Of a stretch of DNA of 64,000 bases, positions 34,001-45,968 are shown piece by piece. Under the pieces are notes generated by a model. The model searched no databases, was not told where the DNA came from, and worked only from the letters and a program-made list of their open reading frames with translations. Numbering within the stretch: the stretch's first letter is position 1; every line of letters starts with the position of its first letter. This DNA is from Pochonia chlamydosporia 170 (Eukaryota > Ascomycota > Sordariomycetes > Hypocreales > Clavicipitaceae), in NCBI RefSeq assembly GCF_001653235.2, contig NC_035791.1:1550001-1614000 (forward strand). The letters are read 5' to 3'. Both the position numbers and the translations under genes were made by a program.

Positions 34001-36873
34001 CCGGTCCGACTCCTGACGAAAGCCTGTTGCGGGAGCGGCCCTTTCTTCGATGCTCATTTTGCGACCACCCAGACAAGCCTGCCAGCTACAATGGTCCAGA
34101 ATATGCGGCCAGCAAACCAACTGCTTGATTCGGACACAGTTCGCGTGCAACCTCAGCTTCGAGTTATTGGCAAATTGCCAGGGGACCATTTTAGTGAATC
34201 GCCACATCTGGCTTGGTGGTGAAGGAGTCTCGGCTTGTCTCACCTTCTTTCCAGCAACCTTCTACGGCCCGCCACTGCACAAGCCAGTCAATAGTTCCTC
34301 CGCGCCAGGGGTAGCATGTTCCCTCCTCTGGGCGGACTGTTGTAGGTCGTTCTCATCTTTGCTGACTGATATTCTGCGACAAAGCACGTTGTTGATGCAA
34401 CACTTCAATAGTCGTGCTGTGTCGACCCTTAAAGTGGATTATTTTCCTCGACCCAGAGAGTCAACGTTCGTCTCATCTTTCCATCCCTTGTGCTCAGCCT
34501 CAGTCCTTGCCGCCCAGATCTTATGTTGCCAGCGTTTGTCGCACCATGGAAGATCGGCTGTCCAAAGCCGATGTGATTGCTGTCACTCCATTGGTGGGGA
34601 ACCAATGGCAGGACACAATTTCGTGAAACATGAAACCAACGAGAGAACCATGGGGCTGTGCGGTTGCTTTTGCCGAAACGAACTATGAGACTTCTGTGGC
34701 CATTCAGAACTCGTCATACTCTTCGATGCGCAAAGTACTGAAAGCACGAAGAATATTCATATTGTCAGCAGTGACAAACTCTCAGTGATGCCGGCTATTG
34801 AGATGGTTGCGGGCCACACCGAAGTTCCTCTCGAGTCCTTCCTAAAGAAACAAGCTTCCGTTGTGACCAGGCCAGGATATCACAGGAGAGCTTAATTTGC
34901 CACCAAGCACGCAGCTCAGCACTTGGCAGTTTCCACTGGCAAGAGATCCTTGCAATTGGCCATTTCAGTCCATACGCTCTCAACTTTTCCGCATGATCCT
35001 ACTTTCCGCGGTAGACAGTAGCTGTCGAAAATTACTGCTCTGTCAGCATACTTTGTTGGCCTCGTATTTGCAAATTCGAATAAAATTCTTCTCCCCAGTT
35101 TTCCCGGAGCCTGACCCCGTCACATCCATCGAGGCACTCCACAGAGGAAATCCTGGAAAACTTTCCCGGGGCTACACCCATCTGATATCTCCGCAAAAGG
35201 GGATAACTACTTAATTTGCGAAGAGCATGGAGTTGCAAATCGACCGATCGGTGGACCGGTGTCAATCCCGAATATTTACAGACTCGGCGTTGGGTGTTCT
35301 CAGAATTTTTGTGTATGGCAATCTTTCACTGAGGAAAGCAAACCCTCTACACTCTGACTCTTCGACATGGAAATGAGGCATACCACTTCCATCAAATGGT
35401 CTGACGGACACATGCCCACATACCTTGGGACGTTTGACAAAACGAATTTTCCGATGTACACTTTTTGGTTCGACTGTTTTGCAGAGCAGATGACTGGTGA
35501 GAGCCTATTGCTCTCGAATTCCGGCTGCGTGGCCGGAGGCGTATCGGCTCTGCATGGTAAGCTCGTTACATTCCGAATCATCATTCCCCAGCCCAGCCCT
35601 TGACAAGTATGGACAAGATCTGGCTACATGGCAGCCTATCATCCCATTTCAGATGGGGAGCGCGAGCTTCTTGTTCTTGCGTGGGAAGCTGACCCAACAC
35701 AAGAACTCTCAACAGGAAATCCCTGGCACTCAAGCGAGATGGTTATTCGTCAGTAGACACCGACACGACGAGCCTCGAACCAACCACTACTCCAACGTCG
35801 CACCGAGATGTGCATTGAGGTCGAGGAGTCAAGATACGGTCCAACAACAAGGAACCAGGTGCGGTGTTACGAGCCAACCCTGGTGTTTGATATCAGACCA
35901 TATGCCAACGTTTTATGAAAGCCGTTGAACATAGGTGAAGGGACTTGGTATGTTCCATCGCGCACCACCTAAGGCCGAACTATGCCATGTCATCACGCAC
36001 TGTCGTAGATACCCCGGTGTTGTCATTGGCGGTACCAATGATGTGCGGCAACGATTTACGCAGTAGACTGATCATATTCCTGTCCCGATTGTGACCAATG
36101 CCATAGAGAAACACGTCGATGGACATGATGGCCTTCGGTGCTGAGGGTCAACCCATCCATAAACGTGCTCAACAGCGGAAGCACATGCAAATCAGCAGCA
36201 CATTTTCTGTGCATATACCTGCATAATCGCGCAGAATCCTTCACAATGGGTAGCTGCGCGCATATGAATTTCCGGCGTCCTTTGCATTGAGTTGCCTTGC
36301 AGTAGCGAGACGAGTATCAGTGTAGCGGAATTTCGTTGTTTGAAGCGCCCAGAATGCCCAGTGTCAGAACGTTCGGTGTTTTTTATTCGTACTGTAAGCT
36401 GCGCTCCAAATAACTGCGTCTCGCACAGTAACCCTTTCTGGCGCACAACACTTTGCAAAACCTTTGAACCCCACAGATTTGCCCGAACATCTTCCGCCTA
36501 CCTTTGGATGGAAAAAAGTACCCCCACATTGGCACGCGAGAACTGCACCGACTTTTGGGCACAGCAGATAAAGACGCACATATCAACTCCAAGGTCGACA
36601 AATTACTCCGGCTAGGCGAGCCTGGTGATACAACCATCTTCGGTTTGCGGCCTGTATCCCAGACTTTCCCCCTTTTCCCTGGACTTGCCGCCAAGCTGCC
36701 TTCCCTCGGCCCAGGCATGACTCCGCGGTAGCCTTGTTGTCTCCCGACCCGACTAAGCATGCTGCATGCTGTGTACACAAGGCTGCCCGAATTATAGCAG
36801 CGTTCATTCCCTCAAACAAGTCAATCTGCATCTTTCTCAGCTGTAGAGGCAAGAACAGCACTTGTCTGTCATC
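31098..36873. other. Gene-free stretch, 5.8 kb
   Basis: It separates the divergent GPI-protein and LOS1 genes. None of the ORFs (largest 212 aa at 34050-34688) looks like protein. Near 33350-33551 there is a pyrimidine-rich leader, a good start context and a short basic open frame ending at a GTGAGA donor, resembling a gene 5' end without a body. TACGGAGTA-type motifs occur at 32411-32419 and 33929-33937, and TACCTAGGTAC at 33070-33080. Confidence 0.45.
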
Positions 36874-39800
36874 ATGGAGGCACAGGTAGGTTGCTGAGTT
36901 GCCCGCCCGCATCATCGTCACTCCTGCATCAATTATCAAGCTGCCCCGCCACTTTGCTTGCCTAGAGGTCTCTTTCCTTGCCCCGACAGCGTCCCAATCA
37001 TATACACGCAACAGGCACGAAATGCAGATGACACGTCTTAATCAAACCCATTACTGACTATGACCTCCTCTTCGATCTGTATTCAGGTCGAAAATGCTGT
37101 CGAAATTTTATCGAATCCCACATCCAACCAGTCGGTGAAAGAGCAAGCCTTTGAGTATCTCAATCAACTACGATCCGATCCCCAAGGTTGGCAAGCATGT
37201 ACAAATCTCTTTGCCCGGACTCCGCGGTCGTCAGAAGTGGTTCGAATGGTTTGTCTTGAGGTCGTCAACTACGCCGTTCATACCCAAGGGCTTGACGCCG
37301 AGAGCTTGTCGTACCTGAAATATACACTACTCCAATATGTTCGCCAGAGCTACGGTCCCGATGCCCAGCAGGAGCCAGACCCAGTGTCACTTCAGAACAA
37401 GCTTACTCAGACACTGACTTACCTATTTGTGTTCCTTTACCAAGACGGGTGGCAGAGCTTTCTGGACGACTTCTGGGAGCTGACAGGCGTACCAAATGGC
37501 CGAGACAGCGTCGGCGGGGTGCTCTTCTACCTCCGAATATTGTCCTCGATTCACGATGAAATTGCTGATATGCTGTTGTCTCGACAAAGCAACGATGCCA
37601 AGCGAAACACGGAGCTCAAGGATCAACTCAGAGCCCAGGATATGCACAAGGTCTCTGAATCTTGGAAACAACTCCTCAACAAGTACCACGACAATGACAC
37701 TGTCATTGAACTGGTACTGAAAGTGATTGGCAAGTGGGTTAGTTGGATGGATATATCTCTTGTCGTCAGCCAAGACATGATCAACTTACTCCTGCCCTTG
37801 GTCGGTCGCACCACTGGTGGAGGAGAGGACAAGGTTCGGGATGCCGCAATTGACACGTTGACCGAAATATGCGGCAAGAAGATGCGCTCGCCAGACAAGA
37901 TGGAGTTGGTATCGTTCCTCAATCTTCAGGAAATTGTCGCTCAGCTCCTCGCTAGCGCCCCACTGAGCACGCACAAGGGGACCTCGAAATACGATACGGA
38001 TCTCGCTGAGGCTGTTGCGAAGCTAGTCAATACAGTCATGTCGGATATTGTCAAAGCTCTTGACGACAATCAGACTGGCGAAGAGTCCAAAGCACGGGCT
38101 AAGCAGCACCTTCATGGCTTCCTCCCATTTCTCCTGCGGCTCTTCTCTGACGAATACGACGAAGTCTGCTCCACAGTCATTCCTGCGCTGACTGACCTCC
38201 TGACTTTCCTCCGCAAACTCGGACAGTTGACCCAGGACTATGCCGGTATGTTGGCTCCTATTCTGGATGCCATTATCAGGAAAATGCGATACGACGAAAC
38301 CTCGACATGGGGAAATGAGGACGAACAAACCGATGAGGCAGAGTTCCAGGAGTTGAGAAGAAAGTTGCAAAACCTGCAAAAGACTATCGCTGCCATTGAC
38401 CAGCAGCTGTACATGGATATGCTCAGCAACCTCGTAGCAAACACCTTTCAAACTTTGGATCAAAGTGGATCTGAGATGGACTGGAGAGATCTCGATCTAG
38501 CACTTCACGAGATGTACTTGTTTGGAGAGCTGGCGCTGCCAAATCAAGGGTTAGGTACCAAGAACCAGCCTTCAACGGAGGCGTCCGAAAGACTCGTGGT
38601 CATGATGCAAAAGATGGTTGGATCTGGTAAGTTTATTCATTGCTTGAGAGAGACATGACGAATTCTAATTTTTTCCCCTCCCAGGTATTGCCAGTTTCTC
38701 CCATCCCGCGATTCTTCTTCAATACATGGAAATCTGTGTGCGTTATTGTATCGTTTTCGAAAGCCACCAGGATTATATCCCCCAAGTTCTGGAGAATTTT
38801 GTGCGACTAGTTCACCACGATCACGTTCGCATCAAGACTCGGTCATGGTACCTCTTCCATCGGTTCATTAAGCAGCTCCGCAGTCAGGTTGGAAACGTCG
38901 CAGAGACTGTCATTCATTCCATTGGTGATCTTCTGCCGATCAAAGCGGAAGTCCCTGGAGAAGATGCCGATGATGACATGTCATCCGACGAGTCAGATCA
39001 CTCTGCAGATGCGTTATTCAACAGCCAGCTGTATCTGTTCGAGGCCATTGGCTGCATTTCTTCGACCACTAGCACTCCAGCTGACAAGCAAGGCTTGTAT
39101 GCACGATCAGTGATGGATCCTCTTTTCCAGGACATGGAAGTTCACCTCCCACGAGCCAAATCTGGCGATGTGCAGGCTGTTCTTCAGATTCACCACATTG
39201 TCATGGCACTTGGCACTTTGGCCCATGGGTTCTCGGATTGGAGTCCTGGATCTGCCGCAACTGGTCACCATCCTCCGCCAGCCAAAGCCGTATCGGACGA
39301 GTTTTCCAGAGCTGCCGAAGCAATTTTGATTGCGCTCAATCAGCTAAACTCGTCGGCGGAAATTCGCACTGCATGCCGATCAGCCTTTTCGAAACTTCTT
39401 GGGGTGCTTGGCTCCGCGGTTCTTCCACAGCTTCCTCAGTGGATCGAAGGATTACTGTCGCAGAGCTCGTCCAAGGACGAGATGGCCATGTTCCTGCGTC
39501 TGCTGGACCAGGTGGTTTTTGGCTTCAAGGCGGAGATTTATGATGTTCTCAATGTGTTACTCACGCCGTTGTTACAGCGAATTTTTGGTGGATTATCAGA
39601 GCCCATTTCCGGTACCGACGACGAAATACAGCTGGCCGAACTTCGACGCGAGTATTTGTCCTTCCTTCAAATCATCCTCAACAACGGGTTGGATGGTGTG
39701 CTCATCAGCGAAGCCAATCAAGGGTTCTTTGAGCCTATGATTTCGTCCATAACGCAATTGGCTAACACTCTGGATGGCAATATTGGCCCAAGCCGGCTTG

Positions 39801-40201
39801 CGTTTACACTTATGGCAAGGATCTCAGCCATCTGGGGCGGCCCGGATGTTGCCGCAATTTCACAGAATCCCACTGCGCCTACTGGGAACCCAACCCCAGC
39901 AATCCCGGGCTTCGATCGATTCATGCTTGATAGATTTCACTCGGTTTGCTGGGAAGTCATGCGCAACCCTAGCTTCCGTCCGGCACAGGATGCTCAGACA
40001 AAGCAAGTCTTGACGGAGATTGCTGGTCTCGAACAAACTATTTACACAAAGACAGGGGATGTGTTTATTCAGGAGTTGCAAAACGGGCTGTTTCCCAGCC
40101 TGGGTATTAATGGGGATGAGTTTCTACGATCACTGACGACATCCACTGATAAGAAAGTGTTCTCGTCATATCTACAGGGTCTTTTGAAGAATAGGCAGTA
40201 A
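36874..40201 (+). CDS. LOS1: Exportin-T / LOS1, tRNA nuclear exporter
   Basis: Predicted 1022 aa from exons 36874..36885 (four codons, MEAQ), 37087..38626 and 38685..40201. The join gives MEAQVENAVEILSNPTSNQS, the typical fungal Los1 start, then AFEYLNQLRSDPQGWQACTN. The second join gives MVGSGIASFSHPAILLQYME. The protein is HEAT-repeat throughout and of the right length. LOS1/Xpot binds mature tRNA with Ran-GTP and carries it through the nuclear pore. An acidic insert in the third exon (EVPGEDADDDMSSDESDHSA) is likely a flexible loop. The C-terminal half includes NGLFPSLGINGDEFLRSLTT, near the end. A long ORF starting at 37060 extends into the first intron and is not the true start. Confidence 0.92.
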
Positions 40202-40700
40202 AAGAGGAAGAAGAGACGGGCACATTGTAGGGACGAGCATAGAAACCCCGTTGCCAATTCTTTTTTTTGTTTTGGTTGCTATACATATCATCATCAGTGG
40301 ATGCCGATGGATGGGAAGCGAGATTCATGAATGGGTGAAGAAGTTATTGGATGTGGAGGAACATTCTCATATCATAGGAGTTGGAGGCAAGCCATAGATT
40401 TTACGACCCTGCAAAAATATTAAAGACGAATATACCTCATTGGATGATAAACTGGCCTGCTGAGCACAACTGTAGGAGTTTCCATAATGCAGTTAGTATG
40501 TATGTTATTCTGTTTCAAAAGCTCAATTCTGGCACTGATCAACCCAACGCGTCGACTATTGCGAAGCAGTTGCACCCACAACGACCAGCCGTTGTCGAGG
40601 ATGAAGATAAACACGTCGAGCATATACCAATTCATGGAACATGTTGTTCAAACACAATAAATTACAAAATCACCCCCTATCTAACTGCTATTGACAGCCA
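40202..40700. other. Convergent 3' region
   Basis: These 499 bp lie between the LOS1 stop and the stop of the membrane sulfatase-like gene. Nothing but presumed 3' UTRs is seen. A short T tract lies at about 40260-40268. Confidence 0.5.
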
Positions 40701-43271
40701 TCACCCACTATACCGCCACCTCTTCGCATTCTCATCAACCCACCACCTCGTCACAAAGGCCGCCTCCTCCGCCCACATCGCCGCCTCCCGCCCAAACTCC
40801 CTCTCCACGCTCCCCAAAAACTTGGCAAAGTCAAACGACATGACAACGTGCTCCAGCTCATGCGGATCGGCCTCCACATCCGTAAACCGCCACTCGATGT
40901 CCTCCACCACGGGAACGACGATCCTCCACCGCGGATTCCTGACGCTGCGGGTGGATATCTGGGCGCCGCCGGGGCTCATCACCGTGAATTGCCAGTGTGT
41001 TGTTTCTTTCTCTAGCGGTCGGAGGAGGGAGAGGCCTTCTTGGTTGTGGAGGAGGTGGCGGGCGGCTTGGGAGTCGGACGGGGAGAGGGAGCCCGTCTCG
41101 ATGAGAAGGTCTAGTATCGTTGGGAGAATCGAGATCGAGTTGACGGGCGTGTGGGGGATGTCAATAGCTGGTAAGTGAGGGTGAGAAAACACCAGGGGCA
41201 CGTGGAAGCCTCCTATGTTGGGGATGTAGTATGGTGATATGGCGCCGATTTCGGGCAGCGAGAGCCCGTGGTCGCCTACGAATACGAGGAGGGTTTCGTT
41301 GGTGGCGCCGTTCTTGTCGATGATGTCGAGGATGGTTTGGAGCCAGCTGTCGACGTAGCCTATTCCGTTGAGGTAGTTGGATAGGTCTTCGAGTTTGGAT
41401 TTCGGTGTGAGGGGGGAGTATTCCCCGTCGGGGTGGCTCGACCAGGGGGCGTGGGAGGATCCCGTGAGATGGGTGAGGAAGACGCGCGTGTTGTTCTGCT
41501 GGGCGGTTCTGAAGGCGTCGTCGATGTAGTCTTCGAGAGCGTGCTCTGATAGCGTCTGCCAGCGGACTTCGCTGTAGGGCGTGGGGCCGAACGCCGCGGT
41601 TTCGCTTTGTAGGTATTCTTTGGTGATGTATTCTTCGGGGGTGTAGCCGATGGAGTACATGAGCTCGTCTTGTTTGTCGTATATTCCTGTTACGGAGAGC
41701 ATGTAGGAGGTGTTCCATCTGTATTGGGTGTAGTGCTCCGTGGGTGCTTGATCTTTGGAGTGGTCTAGCGCGTTGAAAGCTTTGAAGATGTGAGGGAGGC
41801 ATGGCTGAGATAAGTGATTCAGGTAGTCTACGTTCATGTCTGCTACGAGGGGAGCCGTGCCGCATAGGGCTCCGATTGTGCTTTTGAGGGTGTATGTGCC
41901 GACGGGGTGGTTGTTGTGGACGTTGATACCGCCACGACGGCGGGTGGTGTTGTGGTTAAAGCCGTCGTTGTATTCGCCCGTGAGGTAATTCGCCGTGGTG
42001 GTGAGGTTGGCAAGTCTGGCTTGCACGTCTGGTGGTATGGTTTTGTTATCCCACGATGCCGCTATGGTGTTCCATATGTAGCCGTCTTTCTTGAGGGGGA
42101 AGACATCCTTCCGCGTACTCTCAAGCATGACGAGCACAACATGTCGAATGTCAACCTGGCCCAGTTTACCACGAAGCTCAGCGAGCAAATCGTCCTCGAA
42201 ATTAGGCTGATTGAACGGGTCGAGTTTGGCGTTGTAATGATCTGTGTGATGGTACCAGTCTTCAAATCCGGGCACCGGGCCATCCTCCTGCGGCAGCCAT
42301 GCCCACTCCTCCGGCGCTGTGAGAGAAGTTTGATCATCCCACATGCGGATAAGACTCTCATTGTACACGGGCCGCAACTTCGCGAGCGTAGACGAGGAGT
42401 GCGTGAGGTCGATGAACGGCAGGAGTATCGGCGTCCAGGACACGAAAATGAAGGACGTGTCGATGGGTCGCACATACGACGCTATCATCTGGACGAGTAT
42501 CATGATACAAGTCGCCCCGTAGAGGAACTTGGTGCATTTTCGTCCCTTGGGAGGGCTCGATTCAGAGGTGACGCTCTTGACCTCTGCGTCGAAGCCTTCC
42601 TCATCGTTCGGGAGGTGGGTGTAGCCTGTTGTTTTTTGAAATCGACCGCACCAGGGGATTTTGCTAAATATAAGTGAAAAGGGCGCCTTTATCGAGTCGA
42701 GGACGAACCCAGCGAGGAAATAGTTGACGCTCATTAACACACATGATGTGAGCATGACAGCCGCAAAAGCAAGGCCAACCGCCCAAAGACCCGTGAGAAG
42801 CAAGCCCCGAGAAGAAGAGTCCGTCGCGACGCTGATATTGCGCCATCGGATTTCAGAGCCGACAAGTGCGAAGAACGACAAGTTTACAGATGAAAGTGCC
42901 AGGTGGATAGCGGTGAGAAATGATGCCACGGTCACGGCTATCAGTTGTAAAGCGCGGTTGCTATTCACGTAGCCTTGAGGCTTATCATCAAGAAGTAGCC
43001 TCAGTAGAAGCAAAATCACTAAATCTTGCGCAAAAAAAGTAGGCCACCATCTCGCGAGGTCACCGGGTGTCATAGCTTCGATGTGAGCGTAAAGATGGAG
43101 GCATTTCGCGGAGAGTATGGACGTCGCGGCAATGGAGAAGAGGAGTCGTCGGCCGGTGAGTCGAGGGAGGAGAGTGAAGGGCTTCAAGATGAAGCGGCCG
43201 GCGTGTAGACAGAGTCTACATGTGGGCGCCATTGGGAAAGGCTGGACCTTGTACGTCGGGTACAGAGGCAA
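40701..43271 (-). CDS. Membrane-bound sulfatase/phosphoglycerol-transferase-like enzyme
   Basis: An intronless 856-aa protein of the alkaline-phosphatase superfamily. The first ~290 residues contain about five or six membrane segments (~44-60, 78-94, 108-135, 157-190, 251-265, 274-290). The catalytic domain begins near 375. HVVLVMLESTRKDVF places a Thr in the E-S-T position (T386) used as nucleophile by LTA-synthase-type enzymes. Later motifs are FLTHLTGSSHAPW (His ~607) and FVGDHGLSLPE (Asp-His ~667-668), both metal-ligand positions in the superfamily. The usual sulfatase Cys/Ser formylglycine motif is not seen, so a phospho-transfer or phosphodiesterase activity is as likely as sulfate removal. 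The start could be 43271 or the in-frame Met at 43232. The gene borders the PaaK/ATP-grasp/TauD group, but a link is not shown. Confidence 0.85.
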   Translation of the reverse strand: MPLYPTYKVQPFPMAPTCRLCLHAGRFILKPFTLLPRLTGRRLLFSIAATSILSAKCLHLYAHIEAMTPGDLARWWPTFFAQDLVILLLLRLLLDDKPQGYVNSNRALQLIAVTVASFLTAIHLALSSVNLSFFALVGSEIRWRNISVATDSSSRGLLLTGLWAVGLAFAAVMLTSCVLMSVNYFLAGFVLDSIKAPFSLIFSKIPWCGRFQKTTGYTHLPNDEEGFDAEVKSVTSESSPPKGRKCTKFLYGATCIMILVQMIASYVRPIDTSFIFVSWTPILLPFIDLTHSSSTLAKLRPVYNESLIRMWDDQTSLTAPEEWAWLPQEDGPVPGFEDWYHHTDHYNAKLDPFNQPNFEDDLLAELRGKLGQVDIRHVVLVMLESTRKDVFPLKKDGYIWNTIAASWDNKTIPPDVQARLANLTTTANYLTGEYNDGFNHNTTRRRGGINVHNNHPVGTYTLKSTIGALCGTAPLVADMNVDYLNHLSQPCLPHIFKAFNALDHSKDQAPTEHYTQYRWNTSYMLSVTGIYDKQDELMYSIGYTPEEYITKEYLQSETAAFGPTPYSEVRWQTLSEHALEDYIDDAFRTAQQNNTRVFLTHLTGSSHAPWSSHPDGEYSPLTPKSKLEDLSNYLNGIGYVDSWLQTILDIIDKNGATNETLLVFVGDHGLSLPEIGAISPYYIPNIGGFHVPLVFSHPHLPAIDIPHTPVNSISILPTILDLLIETGSLSPSDSQAARHLLHNQEGLSLLRPLEKETTHWQFTVMSPGGAQISTRSVRNPRWRIVVPVVEDIEWRFTDVEADPHELEHVVMSFDFAKFLGSVEREFGREAAMWAEEAAFVTRWWVDENAKRWRYSG

Positions 43272-44419
43272 AAGACGAACGAAAAGGGAATATGAGTAAG
43301 CTGGGGATGTGATTGTGATGTGTCTACATATTTAAACTGGGTGTATGTGTGTGGTGTAAGTCTTATTGCGGGAGACGAGGTGAATTACATGGCGTCTGGA
43401 TTGGGCCAGCAGACGGGCTAGGTCTATTGAATGGCATATGTTTGATATATGTGGATGCAAGACACGGAAGGGGATTAAATTCATTCAAGGCGCGATGTTT
43501 GCGTGCCCTCCCTGTGTTGGAAGCTGGTATGTTGGGGTCAATTGGTGCGATTGATAGAGTCGTGACGGTGGGGTGGATGAAGAATGTGTGCAGAGTTGAC
43601 AGGTCGTCTTGTGCTTTCACATTATTCGCGCCATTGGATGTTATGAATGGTTCATCCTCGCCTTGCTTCTGAAATGGCAGAGAAGGCTGGAGAATATCCG
43701 TCGAGTATCTGTTACTCGGTGATGCAATCAGACGATCGGTTGTGGACATGGATGACCCAAGGAGGAGGCTTTACTCGGTAGCCAGGGACCATAGACCCCT
43801 TGAACTGGGTAGCATACACACCAGACCAGACAAGATTAATCTATTTTCCGCATTCAGTGACCACCAGACCACAGTCTCCCTCACTCAATCAACGGTGAAC
43901 TCAGTTTGTTTGATGGCGATGGCATGCAAGACACGCGACCATGAGCCGTATTGGGACTAGCCCCAATCTACCAGTCCGCAAGGAGGCCATTCAATGTTTC
44001 TACTCGCACCCCCTTTATTCCCCCTCTCACTCTCACCTCGACAATCTTTCAAACTACTCAAGTGATTGTCTTCTTTCCTTTGCACATTCCAACCAGAGTG
44101 GCTCACACATCGCCGAGCACAGAAGCAAAGCCACCAAGGAAGCAAGAGATGCATGGTTGTGTCCTGCAGCCGATACAACTTTAAATAGATTTACAATATC
44201 ATGGCAATAACTACATAGAGTAAATGACTGTGGCTGTCAGGTTACATGTACATAAATATGTCTACATTCTCCTTTGCCAAGGCGGATAGTTTGGTCATTT
44301 TGGTGGGACTCAGCCGTCGCGATTGTTAACATGACTCCCATAAGGCTGTGATGGAGAATAGCGACATTACAGAAAACGGCAAGGTCAACGTTCTCCTTTT
44401 TGGTGAACCTTGCTCAGCC
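43272..44419. other. Gene-free stretch between sulfatase promoter and PaaK-like 3' end
   Basis: About 1.1 kb lie between two minus-strand genes. It holds the sulfatase-like promoter, with a TTTAAATATG element near 43328-43337 (plus-strand coordinates), and CCAGACC motifs at 43819-43830 and ~43863. I see no coding sequence. Confidence 0.45.
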
Positions 44420-45968
44420 CTATGTAAATCTATCTACAAGCTTGATTACTTTTCTCCCGGTGGCGCTTCTCTCAAATCCATCCAAACCATCTACATACAC
44501 TATCCGGAAACGGTGCTCATTCGCCGAATATACATGAAAGAAATGTCGCAATTCGGTCGTGCATTTCCCCTCAGCAGACTTGGATGAACAAAGAACACGG
44601 ATCTCAAGTCCCGCCTCCTGAGATGGCTCCATTCTATACAGAATGACCTGCCACTGAAGCACGCCAAAGTCTTCTTTGCTCATCATGGCGGCCACATTTT
44701 CAAACTCGATACAAAATCCATCCCAGTCGAAGCCGAACCGACGATCACGGCCCTCGAGGCGGACAATTTTGAGGTATGCCCAGTCCGCTTCAGGGACAAC
44801 GGAGCGAGCACTTTCAGGTAGCGAATGAAGAGATCCAATATCACCAGTGATGTACCGTACCAGCGGATTGCGCAAACGACACAATGAGGTTTGCACTATA
44901 ATGCCCTTTTCGCCATCTTGGAGACATTCCGTGGTTGAGCCGCTCTCAACACAGGCCTCGGGCAAGATTTCGATGAGCATGTGTCTTGTATCATACACAA
45001 AGTCTGCCGTGGCAGTCTTTATCTCTCTCCCGCATAGTTCCGTGCTGCTGACGCCCCAGGGACCAGCTTCCGCGCTTCCTAAGAGGGAATAGATCCTAGC
45101 ATTGCTCCCTAGCGTCTCTTTAATATGTAGTCGTTGCGCGGCCGTGAGCACTTCGGACGAGTAAATGACTTTGGTCAGGTTTACGCGTTGCCTCTCCTCG
45201 GGAGACAGGGTTGATATGTGATGCACGACTTGGATAATCTGGCTCCCGTCGCCAGTGAGTACATTCACATGGTAGCTAATCAGGAGCCGGACAACTTCGG
45301 CTGGGCTCATGTAGTTTCCAGCGGCCAAAACTGTTGCTCCGGCGTTTTCAAATATTTCAAGCATAAGGTCTAATGATCTAAAGTTGGTCAACCTTCGGTA
45401 TTCCTACTTGACAAGATTGTGTAATTTCATTCACGGCCGCCATCAGACAAGCCTTCTTTGCAATAGATCACCACTTACCTGTACAGTTGGCCGGCACAAT
45501 GGGTAGTAAGCACCCAGTCATCGTCCTCTATTAAGCCTGTCGTCCTGAGAAATCGGCCAAAAGAAGCTCGTTGTCTGCGATTTTCGTGAACATCAGTTGC
45601 AAAGAAGAGCGGCTGCCCACCACTACCTCCTCCGGTTACACTAGTATAAACACCACGACGATATGTATTTTTGACATTGGTATCGTTGACTAAACGCTGG
45701 ATGACTTCGTAGCTGGAATGAATTATCCCATTTTAGTGATCTGGTAGGCTTCAAAAGGCGCCCACTCCTTCATTTTTAGTACTTACAGTTCTTTCTTGCT
45801 AAGAAGGTTTCGCGATTTCAGCCCAGGTTGATCGGTCTGGCCAACCTTTGAGCCACGCAGCGCTTCGATGGTTTCTGCATTGGGGGGATAAGAGATGGTT
45901 GAATTGTAAAACGGATGAGCATTAGCGATGGCCAAAACTTCTTCTAAGCAATATGCGTCAGTAGCCAT
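44420..45968 (-). CDS. PaaK-like adenylate-forming enzyme (phenylacetate-CoA ligase family)
   Basis: Predicted 462 aa from exons 45787..45968, 45479..45712 and 44420..45392. Joins give NLLSKKELYEVIQRLVNDTN and AGQLYRLTNFRSLDLML. The nucleotide-binding loop reads YTSVTGGGSGGQPLFFATD (~83-101), the PaaK form of the TSGTTG loop. Further motifs are IYSLLGSAEAGPWG (~239-252), LVRYITGDIGSL (~316-327) and the hinge-like RLEGRDRRFGFDWDG (~350-364). Length matches stand-alone PaaK enzymes. It should activate a carboxylic acid as an AMP ester, with CoA or another acceptor taking the acyl group. The substrate is unknown. An in-frame Met at 46079 would add 37 residues. It is head to head with the ATP-grasp-like gene and is likely part of a small biosynthetic group. 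Confidence 0.8.

Noticed and set aside
34050..34688. 212-aa ORF in the gene-free stretch
   Set aside because: Scattered Cys and Trp, no domain, no neighbouring exons; typical of a chance open frame.
40381..41178. 265-aa plus-strand ORF
   Set aside because: Its second half is antisense to the sulfatase-like coding sequence and the composition follows that overlap.
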